A stretch of DNA of 64,000 nt from Eubacterium sp. (lineage in GTDB: Bacteria; Bacillota; Clostridia; Lachnospirales; Lachnospiraceae), in NCBI GenBank assembly GCA_017430325.1, contig JAFRNE010000005.1:1-64000 (forward strand), in the 5' to 3' direction. The notes beneath the pieces were generated by a model. The model searched no databases. It was not told where the DNA came from and worked only from the letters and a program-made list of their open reading frames with translations. Positions 57,147 to 64,000 of this stretch are shown here, one piece after another. Positions within the stretch are counted from its first letter, which is position 1, and every line of letters begins with the position of its first letter. Position numbers and translations under genes: made by a program.

Positions 57147-58475
57147 ATGAGCGAAGCAACGGTAATCCTGAAAAAAGGCGAAGGCCGTACGATCAAGGCC
57201 GGCGGTGCCTGGATCTACGATAATGAAATAGATAAGATAAATGGTGAGGTAACTGACGGCGAGATAGTCCGTGTTGAGGACTTCGACGGCTATCCTATGG
57301 GACGCGGTTTCATCAACCGCAAATCCAAGATCACCATACGTATGATGACTCGTGACCCTGAGGTTATAATTGATGATAAATTTATATATAACAGGGTTAA
57401 GGCAGCCTGGGAATACAGAAAGGCAGTGACCGATACCTCATCCTGCCGTATCATCTTCGGTGAGGCTGATTTTCTTCCGGGACTTGTTGTAGATAAATAC
57501 GAGGACGTTCTTGTTGTTGAATCACTTGCTCTCGGTATCGACCTTATGAAAAAGAAGATCCTTCAGTATCTTCATGAGATACTCGCTTCGGACAATGTGA
57601 ATATCCGCGCCATCTTCGAAAGAAGTGATGCAAAGATCCGTGTTAAGGAAGGACTTCCAAGAGCCAAGGGTCTGTTATGGATGTCTCCTGGTGAAGGTAA
57701 AGACTTTGCAGAAGGATGGACAGTTTCCGACAATACTTCTGCTCCCGCAAACAGCTCAGAAGTATTTACTACTGCTGAAAATGCAGGCTTCGATCCAAAA
57801 ATACAGATAATCGAAAATGGTGTTAAATACATCGTCGATGTAGAAAACGGTCAGAAGACCGGCTTCTTCCTCGATCAGAAGGGCAACCGTCTTGCCATGC
57901 AGAACCTTATCAGAAGGATGAAGGATGCCGGCGAGACAGTCCGCGTTCTGGACTGCTTCACACACACAGGTTCCTTTGCTCTTAACTGTGGTCTCGGCGG
58001 TGCAGACAGTGTTACCGGCGTTGATGTTTCCGATCTTGCTGTAGCTCAGGCAACTGAAAATGCAGCACTCAACGGACTCTCTGACCGCGTAAGCTTCTGT
58101 GAAGCGGATGTTCTTGATCTTCTTCCAAAGCTTATCGAGCAGGGTGAAAAATACGATGTTGTCATCCTCGACCCACCTGCCTTTACAAAAACAAGAGACA
58201 AGATCAAGCAGGCAGCTAAGGGCTACCGAGAGATCAATATAAGAGGTATGCGACTCACACGTCATGGAGGATATTTTGCAACCTGCTCCTGCTCACACTT
58301 CATGGACTATGAAACCTTCACAACAGTTATCGCTCAGGCTGCAAAGGCTGCACACGTTAGACTGCGTCAGATTGAATACCGCACTCAGGCACCTGACCAT
58401 CCTATTCTCTGGTCGGGTGATGAAGCCGGATATTATCTGAAGTTTTATATCTTCCAGGTTCTTGAAGAAAGATAA
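57147..58475 (+). CDS. rlmI: RlmI-type rRNA (cytosine-C5) methyltransferase
   Basis: The protein of 442 residues has an N-terminal PUA-like domain (~1-80), a middle region and a SAM-dependent methyltransferase domain. The latter has VLDCFTHTGSFALNCGLGG as the SAM loop, the catalytic ILDPPAFTKTR and ATCSCSHFM with the nucleophilic cysteines of C5 methylation. The related E. coli RlmI methylates C1962 of 23S rRNA. A short extra loop (~195-220, Ser/Asn/Ala-rich) precedes the catalytic domain. Ribosome site AGGAGG. Single gene, ending in a terminator. Confidence 0.88.
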   Translation: MSEATVILKKGEGRTIKAGGAWIYDNEIDKINGEVTDGEIVRVEDFDGYPMGRGFINRKSKITIRMMTRDPEVIIDDKFIYNRVKAAWEYRKAVTDTSSCRIIFGEADFLPGLVVDKYEDVLVVESLALGIDLMKKKILQYLHEILASDNVNIRAIFERSDAKIRVKEGLPRAKGLLWMSPGEGKDFAEGWTVSDNTSAPANSSEVFTTAENAGFDPKIQIIENGVKYIVDVENGQKTGFFLDQKGNRLAMQNLIRRMKDAGETVRVLDCFTHTGSFALNCGLGGADSVTGVDVSDLAVAQATENAALNGLSDRVSFCEADVLDLLPKLIEQGEKYDVVILDPPAFTKTRDKIKQAAKGYREINIRGMRLTRHGGYFATCSCSHFMDYETFTTVIAQAAKAAHVRLRQIEYRTQAPDHPILWSGDEAGYYLKFYIFQVLEER

Positions 58476-58494
58476 ATATATTCCCAAGCATATT

Positions 58495-58525
58495 AAAAGC
58501 CGTGGACATTATGCCCACGGCTTAT
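58495..58525. terminator. Bidirectional terminator
   Basis: A 9-bp GC-rich stem (58497-58505 with 58515-58523) lies between convergent rlmI and the EAL gene. Confidence 0.8.
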
Positions 58526-58533
58526 TCTTTATC

Positions 58534-59877
58534 TTATGCCTGTCCCTCAGGTTTTACGTCAACTTCCTTAACAACTGCCAGGTCAGCCTTATGTACTGTC
58601 GCAAGCTCTGTAGTTGAATTAGGATCATGATAAGGTTTTTCCTCAACCTTCTCTTCCTTTACAGGAGGTGGAGTGATGATAGGTTCAACCTCTTCAAGAA
58701 CGCTGCAGAAGCTTATTACAAGCACATCATTTACAGCAGGATTCTTAACAAATACATTGCTTATCTCAATCTTTCTGTAGATACCGTCATCACCGAACTG
58801 TCTGATGATAAGCTCAACCGACTTCTCGCCTCTCTCATATGCCGCAAGCATATTTTTGATATTTAAGGTCTTCTTATACATCTCACGGTCATCAGGATGA
58901 ACCGTATTGATACTATTTGTAAGTCTGTCCTCGAGTGAACTTATGCTGCTGTTAACCTTCTTGCCAAGGTCAACACCCTGAGCAACATAGTAGCTGTTCT
59001 TTGTGAGGTTCATGTATGTAATAGTTGGTGACTTTGTAAATATCGCATCCATCAGAAGCTGCTTAGCCGCTGCCGGAGACTGTGTAACAAGGATATCCTC
59101 TGCATCCAGATCTGCCATATTGTCCTTGCACTTCAGAATGAATTGTGGTTCAGGCATAGGCTTATCGTAAATATAACCCTGTACGACTTTACATCCGTTC
59201 TTTCTGAGGAAGTTAAGCTGATCCTCAGTCTCGATACCCTCTGCAACTGTATTTAACTTCAGCTTATTTGCGAAATCAAATATTCCTTCAAGAACTATCC
59301 TGTCCTTCTCATCTCCAAGACCATTGAGGAAGAAGGATCTGTCAATCTTCAGGACATCCGGATTGATATCCATGATAAGATCAAGCGAATATGAACCGTT
59401 TCCGAAATCATCGATTGCGATACGGAAGCCTTCATTTCTGATCTCCTCCAGCATAACCTTAACATCATCCGGAGCCTCAAGGATTGAAGACTCAGCAACC
59501 TCAAGGATGATCAGCTGGTGAGGAATATTGAAGGAATCAACAACCTCATTCAGCCTTCCGGTCGTATTCTGCTCATTGATATGCTGCCATGAAAAGTTTA
59601 CAGAGATAGGGAACTTTGGAATTCCCTGCTTATCAAGCTGACTCAGGAATATACACGCTTCATTAAGCATATACCAGTCAAGCTCAAGTATATCACCCGT
59701 CATCTCAAGCTCAGGAATGAAATATCCCGGAACTATAACGGAGCCGTCGCTCTCGATCCATCTTGCAAGGATCTCAGCCGACCACATCTTGCTTGTAACC
59801 ACATCATATTGAGGTTGGAAATAAGGAATGAACTTGCGTCTGGCCAGTGCTTCCTTTACTTCTTCTATAACACCCAT
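58534..59877 (-). CDS. EAL-domain c-di-GMP phosphodiesterase with C-terminal PAS-like domain
   Basis: The protein of 447 residues has an EAL domain at ~1-250 and a PAS-like domain at ~265-395, then a charged tail. The catalytic set is mostly intact: Glu35 (EIL instead of EAL), Asn94 in ISVNFSWQ, Glu126 in LEVAES, Asp156-Asp157 in AIDDFGNGSYSL, Lys177 and Glu213 in VAEGIET. Loop 6 reads DDFGNG. Sensory domains normally precede the EAL domain, so the reversed order is unusual. There is no membrane helix. It may oppose the AraC-GGDEF protein encoded elsewhere in the window, but c-di-GMP hydrolysis is not shown. Confidence 0.9.
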   Translation of the reverse strand: MGVIEEVKEALARRKFIPYFQPQYDVVTSKMWSAEILARWIESDGSVIVPGYFIPELEMTGDILELDWYMLNEACIFLSQLDKQGIPKFPISVNFSWQHINEQNTTGRLNEVVDSFNIPHQLIILEVAESSILEAPDDVKVMLEEIRNEGFRIAIDDFGNGSYSLDLIMDINPDVLKIDRSFFLNGLGDEKDRIVLEGIFDFANKLKLNTVAEGIETEDQLNFLRKNGCKVVQGYIYDKPMPEPQFILKCKDNMADLDAEDILVTQSPAAAKQLLMDAIFTKSPTITYMNLTKNSYYVAQGVDLGKKVNSSISSLEDRLTNSINTVHPDDREMYKKTLNIKNMLAAYERGEKSVELIIRQFGDDGIYRKIEISNVFVKNPAVNDVLVISFCSVLEEVEPIITPPPVKEEKVEEKPYHDPNSTTELATVHKADLAVVKEVDVKPEGQA

Positions 59878-60010
59878 CTGTTTTACCTCCCAATAAAAAA
59901 CGAATAAACACCCAACACAGATATTATAGCAGATTATATAAGATTTTTCATCATTTTTCTTTTGAAATACAACTGTTTCCTCCGATTTCCGATATAGCCT
60001 TTTCAGCGGC

Positions 60011-60039
60011 TTGATTATAGCTGTCTTATCTGCTACAAT
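60011..60039 (+). promoter_or_regulatory. Promoter of the ABC-F gene
   Basis: TTGATT (60011-60016), 17 bases, TACAAT (60034-60039), about 85 bases before the ATG. A weak hairpin (ATAGAC/GTCTAT) sits in the leader. Confidence 0.65.
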
Positions 60040-60123
60040 CTAACTGTTTTTGCGTTAAATATAGAAGTATAGACTATCAGCTGTAATGGTGGTCTATCAT
60101 AACAAATTTGAAAGGTCATATAC

Positions 60124-62109
60124 ATGATACTCAGTCTGCAGAATATTGAAAAATCCTACGGGATCAAATCAGTACTTAAAAAGATAAATTTTCATATAGA
60201 AGAAAAGGAAAAGGTCGCCATCGTCGGTATCAACGGTGCCGGTAAGACTACTCTTCTTCGTATCATCACAGGCGAAGAGACTGCCGATTCCGGAAATGTT
60301 GTTATCTCCAAGGAAGTCAGGATCGGATACCTTTCCCAGAATCAGGACGTATCCTTCAGCAATACCATTTATGAAGAGATGCTCGTGACCAAGCGCTATC
60401 TTATCGAGATGAACGACCGTATGCGCGAGCTCGAGCAGCTTATGAAGCACGCTGAAGGTGAAGAGCTTGATGCTCTTCTCGAAGAGTACAATATACTTTC
60501 CACAAAATACGACAGAGAAAACGGCTATGCCTATAAGAGCGAGATAACCGGAGTTCTTAAGGGTCTCGGTTTCACAGAGAAGGACTACGACAGACATATC
60601 AGTACTCTTTCCGGTGGTCAGAAGATGCGTATCGCCCTCGGACGTCTGCTTCTTTCGAAGCCTGAGATACTTATGCTCGACGAGCCGACAAACCATCTGG
60701 ATATGGATTCGGTTGCATGGCTCGAGGACTTCCTTGCTTCCTACAGCGGAGCTGTTATAGTTGTCAGCCATGACCGTTATTTTATAGATCGTGTCAGCAC
60801 GAAGATCGTCGAGATCGATGCCGGTGTTTCAACCGTATTTAACGGTAATTACTCCTTCTATGCTTCCGAGAGAGCTGCCATAAGAGCAGCCAAGATGCAC
60901 GCTTACATGAATCAGCAGCAGGAAATAAAGCATCAGGAAGAGGTTATTACCAAGCTTAAGCAGTTTAACAGGGAGAAATCCATAAAGCGTGCCGAAAGCC
61001 GTGAGAAACAGCTTGCCAAAGTTGAGAGGCTTGAGAAGCCTTCCGAATATAAAGCTGAGATGCGTCTTACTCTCACACCAAGCAATCTCTCAGGTGAGGA
61101 TGTTCTTTCGGTAACCGAACTCAGTAAGTCCTTCGGCGAACTTTCGCTTTTCAAGGATTTAAATATAGATATCAAACGCGGCGAGCATGTTGCTCTTATC
61201 GGCGGAAACGGAACCGGTAAGACAACCATACTTAAGCTGATCGACCACAGACTTACAAAGGACAGCGGTCATATAACTCTCGGCTCCCGTGTCAAGGTCG
61301 GTTATTTTGATCAGGAGCATCATGATCTGTCTCCTGAGAAGACTATATTTGAAGAGATGTCGGATTCCTTCCCGGATCTCAATAATACAAGGATCAGAAA
61401 TGTACTTGCCGCCTTTCTTTTCACCGGCGACGATGTATTTAAAAAGATAAAGGAGCTTTCCGGTGGAGAAAGAGGACGTGTATCTCTTGCAAAGCTTATG
61501 CTCTCCCCTGCGAACTTCCTTATCCTCGATGAGCCGACAAACCACCTGGATATCCAGTCCAAGGAGATCCTTGAGGATGCGCTTTCTTCCTACGAAGGAA
61601 CTCTCCTCTTCGTCAGCCACGACAGATATTTCATAAATAAGGTCGCAACGAGGATACTGAACTTATCAAATAAGGTACTTACCAATTATGCCGGAGATTA
61701 CGATCATTATCTCCAGCATAAGGACGAATATTTCCGTCTCCAGCATCCGGAGCTCTGTGGCGCAGGCGGTACTACTACTTCTGCAAACTCAGGTAATACT
61801 TCTGTAAACACTGCTGAGATAGGCGGTCCGGTAACCGCTGCAGCGCAAACTCTTGCAGCAGGTTCTAAGGAAGACTTCCTGCGGTTCAAGGCCGAGCAGG
61901 CTGCCATGAAGAAGCGCGAGAATGATATAAAGAAACTCGAAGAAAAGATCTCCGATGCAGAAGAAAAACTTACGGAGATTGACGAACGCTTCATGGACCC
62001 TTCCATTGCAAGTAACGCCGGTGCTCTCGCAGACCTCTCCAAAGAACGTGAAGCCCTCGAGGCTTCCCTCCAGGAGATGTACGAAGCCTGGGAAACACTT
62101 TCCGAATAA
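60124..62109 (+). CDS. ABC-F family ribosome-associated ATPase
   Basis: The soluble protein of 661 residues has two ABC cassettes and no membrane part. Cassette 1: Walker A GINGAGKTTLL, signature LSGGQKMRIALGRLL, DEPTNHLD. Then a linker of charged helices (~255-310, P-site tRNA interaction motif region). Cassette 2: GGNGTGKTTIL, LSGGERGRVSLAKL, DEPTNHLD. A Ser/Thr/Ala-rich hinge and a C-terminal coiled coil (~595-655) follow. The overall shape is the Uup/YfmR/EttA-like housekeeping group, which resolves stalled ribosomes. A drug-resistance ABC-F is the alternative. Single gene with its own promoter and terminator. Confidence 0.92.
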   Translation: MILSLQNIEKSYGIKSVLKKINFHIEEKEKVAIVGINGAGKTTLLRIITGEETADSGNVVISKEVRIGYLSQNQDVSFSNTIYEEMLVTKRYLIEMNDRMRELEQLMKHAEGEELDALLEEYNILSTKYDRENGYAYKSEITGVLKGLGFTEKDYDRHISTLSGGQKMRIALGRLLLSKPEILMLDEPTNHLDMDSVAWLEDFLASYSGAVIVVSHDRYFIDRVSTKIVEIDAGVSTVFNGNYSFYASERAAIRAAKMHAYMNQQQEIKHQEEVITKLKQFNREKSIKRAESREKQLAKVERLEKPSEYKAEMRLTLTPSNLSGEDVLSVTELSKSFGELSLFKDLNIDIKRGEHVALIGGNGTGKTTILKLIDHRLTKDSGHITLGSRVKVGYFDQEHHDLSPEKTIFEEMSDSFPDLNNTRIRNVLAAFLFTGDDVFKKIKELSGGERGRVSLAKLMLSPANFLILDEPTNHLDIQSKEILEDALSSYEGTLLFVSHDRYFINKVATRILNLSNKVLTNYAGDYDHYLQHKDEYFRLQHPELCGAGGTTTSANSGNTSVNTAEIGGPVTAAAQTLAAGSKEDFLRFKAEQAAMKKRENDIKKLEEKISDAEEKLTEIDERFMDPSIASNAGALADLSKEREALEASLQEMYEAWETLSE

Positions 62110-62113
62110 CAAC

Positions 62114-62150
62114 AAAAGGCATTGAGTTTGACAGCTCAATGCCTTTTGTT
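62114..62150. terminator. Bidirectional terminator
   Basis: A 13-bp stem (62114-62126 with 62135-62147) with A-run and T-run flanks lies between the ABC-F gene and the convergent toxin-antitoxin operon. Confidence 0.9.
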
Positions 62151-62153
62151 TAA

Positions 62154-63227
62154 TTAAGCTACTATTATACTATAATTATGACGAAGTTTTTTGGAAAGGT
62201 ACGTTTCAGTGTAAGGTATTTTACCATCCAGCATTAATCTTCCCAAAACGATACCCGGATCCTGATTGATACTTTCTGCGAACTCTCTGATATCGGACTC
62301 ATTGTATTTTTCTTTATCATCCGTAAAAGCCCTGTACTTTTCTTCAGGAATAAGGATTCTCTGTGCGAAAAGATCCGCCTCATCTTCTTCATCGTCTTTA
62401 TATGTTATACCCATATCGCCATTCAACACATGACCAACTTCATGGAACAGTGTAAACCAGAACGTATCAGCATAATGCCTTCTGGCATTAACCATGACCA
62501 TAACCTTACCATCAACCTTCTTTGTTGCCCCATTCACACCGGAGTTTTTAAGATTAGGTAGCACAACCAAAACAACTCCCGCATCCTCAAAAGCCTTCTT
62601 CACTTCCGGGAAAAAGCCCTCATGATTTCTTGTCTGTGTCACTGCATAATCAACAGCTTTCTCAAACCGCTTCTTATTGTATTTCGGAGCATCTGTCTTT
62701 AGGGCTTTATTAATTGCTATTTGAGTCATGACATTGGCATTTATAATATTTGATCTGGACAGATTCTCCTTATAGCTTCTGTAATTGACAGCAAGATTTC
62801 TCTCTTCAAGTACCGTCAACGATGATACTGACAGGAAAGCTCTTACTCTCTCAATCTGTTCATCAACCTTTCTGGAAAGAACCGGAAAATCAAAGTTGTT
62901 ACAAAAGTATTTATAATCGATCATCTTAAATACTTCTTTTTCCTTCTTCAGCTCTTCCTGAGAAAGAAAATCAGCCACCTTTTCATCATAAGCCTGTTGC
63001 ATGTGTAGCCAGTATGCAGTAGTTGTCCCTAGTAATCTAGAAAGCTTTGCTGCCATATCAATAGACAGGCTCTGTTCGCCTCTAACCAGAATACTAAGAT
63101 TCTTCGGTGTTGTTCCCAGTCTTTTCGCAAAATCCTCCTGAGTAAGACCACTGTCATCAACAATCTCCTTGATATAGTATCCCGGATGAAACGCTATTTT
63201 ATCATTGTATTCAATATAATTACTCAT
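62154..63227 (-). CDS. higA: HigA-type antitoxin fused to an ImmA/IrrE metallopeptidase domain
   Basis: The protein of 357 residues has a helix-turn-helix domain at ~10-75 (LTQEDFAKRLGTTPKNLSIL, with the family start FHPGYYIKEIVDDSGL) and a C-terminal ImmA/IrrE-type zinc peptidase domain (~175-345) with HEVGH at ~262 and a downstream DEEDEADLFAQRILIP. The start at 63227 lies within the toxin gene, overlapping its end by 8 bases. It should bind the operator at 63601-63617 and neutralise the toxin. The peptidase may cleave the antitoxin itself or another repressor; that is inference from the family. Confidence 0.87.
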   Translation of the reverse strand: MSNYIEYNDKIAFHPGYYIKEIVDDSGLTQEDFAKRLGTTPKNLSILVRGEQSLSIDMAAKLSRLLGTTTAYWLHMQQAYDEKVADFLSQEELKKEKEVFKMIDYKYFCNNFDFPVLSRKVDEQIERVRAFLSVSSLTVLEERNLAVNYRSYKENLSRSNIINANVMTQIAINKALKTDAPKYNKKRFEKAVDYAVTQTRNHEGFFPEVKKAFEDAGVVLVVLPNLKNSGVNGATKKVDGKVMVMVNARRHYADTFWFTLFHEVGHVLNGDMGITYKDDEEDEADLFAQRILIPEEKYRAFTDDKEKYNESDIREFAESINQDPGIVLGRLMLDGKIPYTETYLSKKLRHNYSIIVA

Positions 63228-63579
63228 AATGTGGACTAACCTCACTTATCTCTACTATCCTTACAACTGCTGCTATCTCATCAATATTACATGGATCAAA
63301 AGGCTTTTCTTCGTCATCAAGCGGCTGAAGGATGATTCTCCACTTATCCCTTCTTGTTTTAACATCAATAGCAAAATAGCCTTCCAGCTTGCCATTTAGC
63401 TTATGGAATCGAAATGATGGCATCATAATAATATCCTTGATCACTTCCGCTACTTCAATAGCATTTATCCTCGCAAACAGACTAACAGCCATCTTTTTGT
63501 CACCACCAAACAGTTTGGTTGCTTCTTTCAAGTTTGTACATTGCTTTTCTATTCTAGTGTTCGAATACTTTACCCTCAA
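63220..63579 (-). CDS. higB: HigB/RelE-type toxin, TTG start
   Basis: The small basic protein of 119 residues has the RelE/ParE-superfamily fold pattern, including RVKYSNTRIEKQCTNLKEAT at the start, FHKLNGKLEGYFAIDV and KWRIILQPLD. It is probably a ribosome-dependent mRNA endonuclease. I set the start at the TTG at 63579, with AAGGG about 7 bases upstream; the ATG ten codons earlier sits only 12 bases after the -10 box, inside the operator. It precedes and overlaps higA, the toxin-first order typical of higBA. Confidence 0.8.
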   Translation of the reverse strand: MRVKYSNTRIEKQCTNLKEATKLFGGDKKMAVSLFARINAIEVAEVIKDIIMMPSFRFHKLNGKLEGYFAIDVKTRRDKWRIILQPLDDEEKPFDPCNIDEIAAVVRIVEISEVSPHYE

Positions 63580-63600
63580 GCCTTTTCCCTTTTCTTTAAT

Positions 63601-63648
63601 ATTACCCATTAGGTAATTAAATTATAACACTATATATATACATGTCAA
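63601..63648 (-). promoter_or_regulatory. Promoter and operator of higBA
   Basis: The minus strand reads TTGACA (63643-63648), 16 bases, TATAAT (63621-63626). A perfect inverted repeat ATTACC-(5)-GGTAAT (63601-63617) covers the expected transcription start, an ideal site for autorepression by HigA. Confidence 0.75.
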
Positions 63649-63676
63649 GCCAACTCATGAAAAAATACACAAATAG

Positions 63677-63721
63677 AAACCAGCTGCACAGTCTTTCTCC
63701 AAGAGAATGTATAGCTGGTTT
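63677..63721 (-). terminator. Terminator-like hairpin after the partial gene
   Basis: A 9-bp stem (63677-63685 with 63713-63721) has a long loop that contains a second small hairpin (TCTC/GAGA). The T-tail is weak. Confidence 0.5.
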
Positions 63722-63728
63722 TATCACA

Positions 63729-64000
63729 TTATTCTTCTACCAGTTCTCCCGGCCAGAGTGAGATGTAAGTACCAGTCAGGTCATTGATGTATTCTTTAAC
63801 TTCATCGTTATTCGGATAGAATTGATACGTTGCAAACGGTTCCTGTATAAGTAGTCTTGTCTGAAGCTGAACATAAGTATTTCCTGAGAATTCCACCTCC
63901 CGATTTACAGGCCGTTCATTCTCTCCGCAAACCTTATGGCAGATGGTGATCAGCGAATACTTGCTAATATAGAGAATATTATTTCTGATAAATATCCCAC
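63729..64000 (-). CDS. Partial gene of unknown function running off the right edge
   Basis: An open frame of about 90 codons ends with TAA at 63729-63731 and continues beyond the window, so the start is missing. Readable parts include the segment YVQLQTRLLIQEPFATYQFY and the end LTGTYISLWPGELVEE. No signal peptide or recognisable domain lies within it. Lack of internal stops over 270 bases and a hairpin after the stop support a real gene. Confidence 0.6.
   Translation of the reverse strand, partial: GIFIRNNILYISKYSLITICHKVCGENERPVNREVEFSGNTYVQLQTRLLIQEPFATYQFYPNNDEVKEYINDLTGTYISLWPGELVEE

Overview
The window reads as chromosome of a low-to-moderate G+C Gram-positive anaerobe of the Clostridia, most like Lachnospiraceae (Butyrivibrio/Pseudobutyrivibrio group). 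The grounds are strong AGGAGG ribosome sites, sigma-A promoters with 17-bp spacers, a type III glutamine synthetase, sortase-anchored proteins ending in IPTG or KTGD, and AraC/GGDEF/EAL signalling. The genus is an inference. I see no rRNA, tRNA, CRISPR array, phage or insertion sequence.

Left part (1-21 kb): a perfect 110-bp tandem array of hairpins abuts glnN. Two very large proteins of unknown function follow (2.6-9.4 kb), each with its own copy of the same promoter block. A CDP-glycerol transferase then converges on a five-gene operon: glycerol-1-phosphate dehydrogenase, MoxR ATPase, DUF58, transglutaminase and glycerol kinase. This suggests a glycerophosphate surface polymer plus an envelope-maturation module. 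A hairpin-rich gap, a secreted putative cysteine peptidase or amidase, and metY close this part.

Middle part (21-36 kb): a zinc/cadmium export operon (ArsR sensor, free-standing HMA domain, P1B ATPase), cytidine deaminase, an isochorismatase-family hydrolase, an AraC-GGDEF fusion, a membrane gene broken by an in-frame TGA, a metallophosphoesterase, a tandem-ACT protein, DAHP synthase, an acyltransferase, a MATE exporter that starts at TTG, a DUF3810 membrane protein with an HExxH motif, and trpS.

Surface part (36-52 kb): a 1798-residue adhesin with a C-type-lectin fold stands behind its own promoter and a terminator-like leader hairpin. Next comes a scrap of a carbohydrate-binding module, then a complete sortase pilus operon: signal-peptidase-like protein, FctA-type backbone pilin, class B sortase, Thr-rich minor pilin and a ~1940-residue tip adhesin with a fibro-slime domain. 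The layout resembles the streptococcal FCT pilus islands. The signal-peptidase-like protein lacks the catalytic lysine, so it is more likely an assembly factor than a protease.

Right part (52-64 kb): an alpha/beta hydrolase, a heterodimeric ABC exporter, an RlmI-type rRNA methyltransferase, an EAL-PAS protein, an ABC-F ATPase, and a HigB/HigA toxin-antitoxin pair whose antitoxin carries an ImmA-type metallopeptidase domain. A partial gene runs off the right edge.
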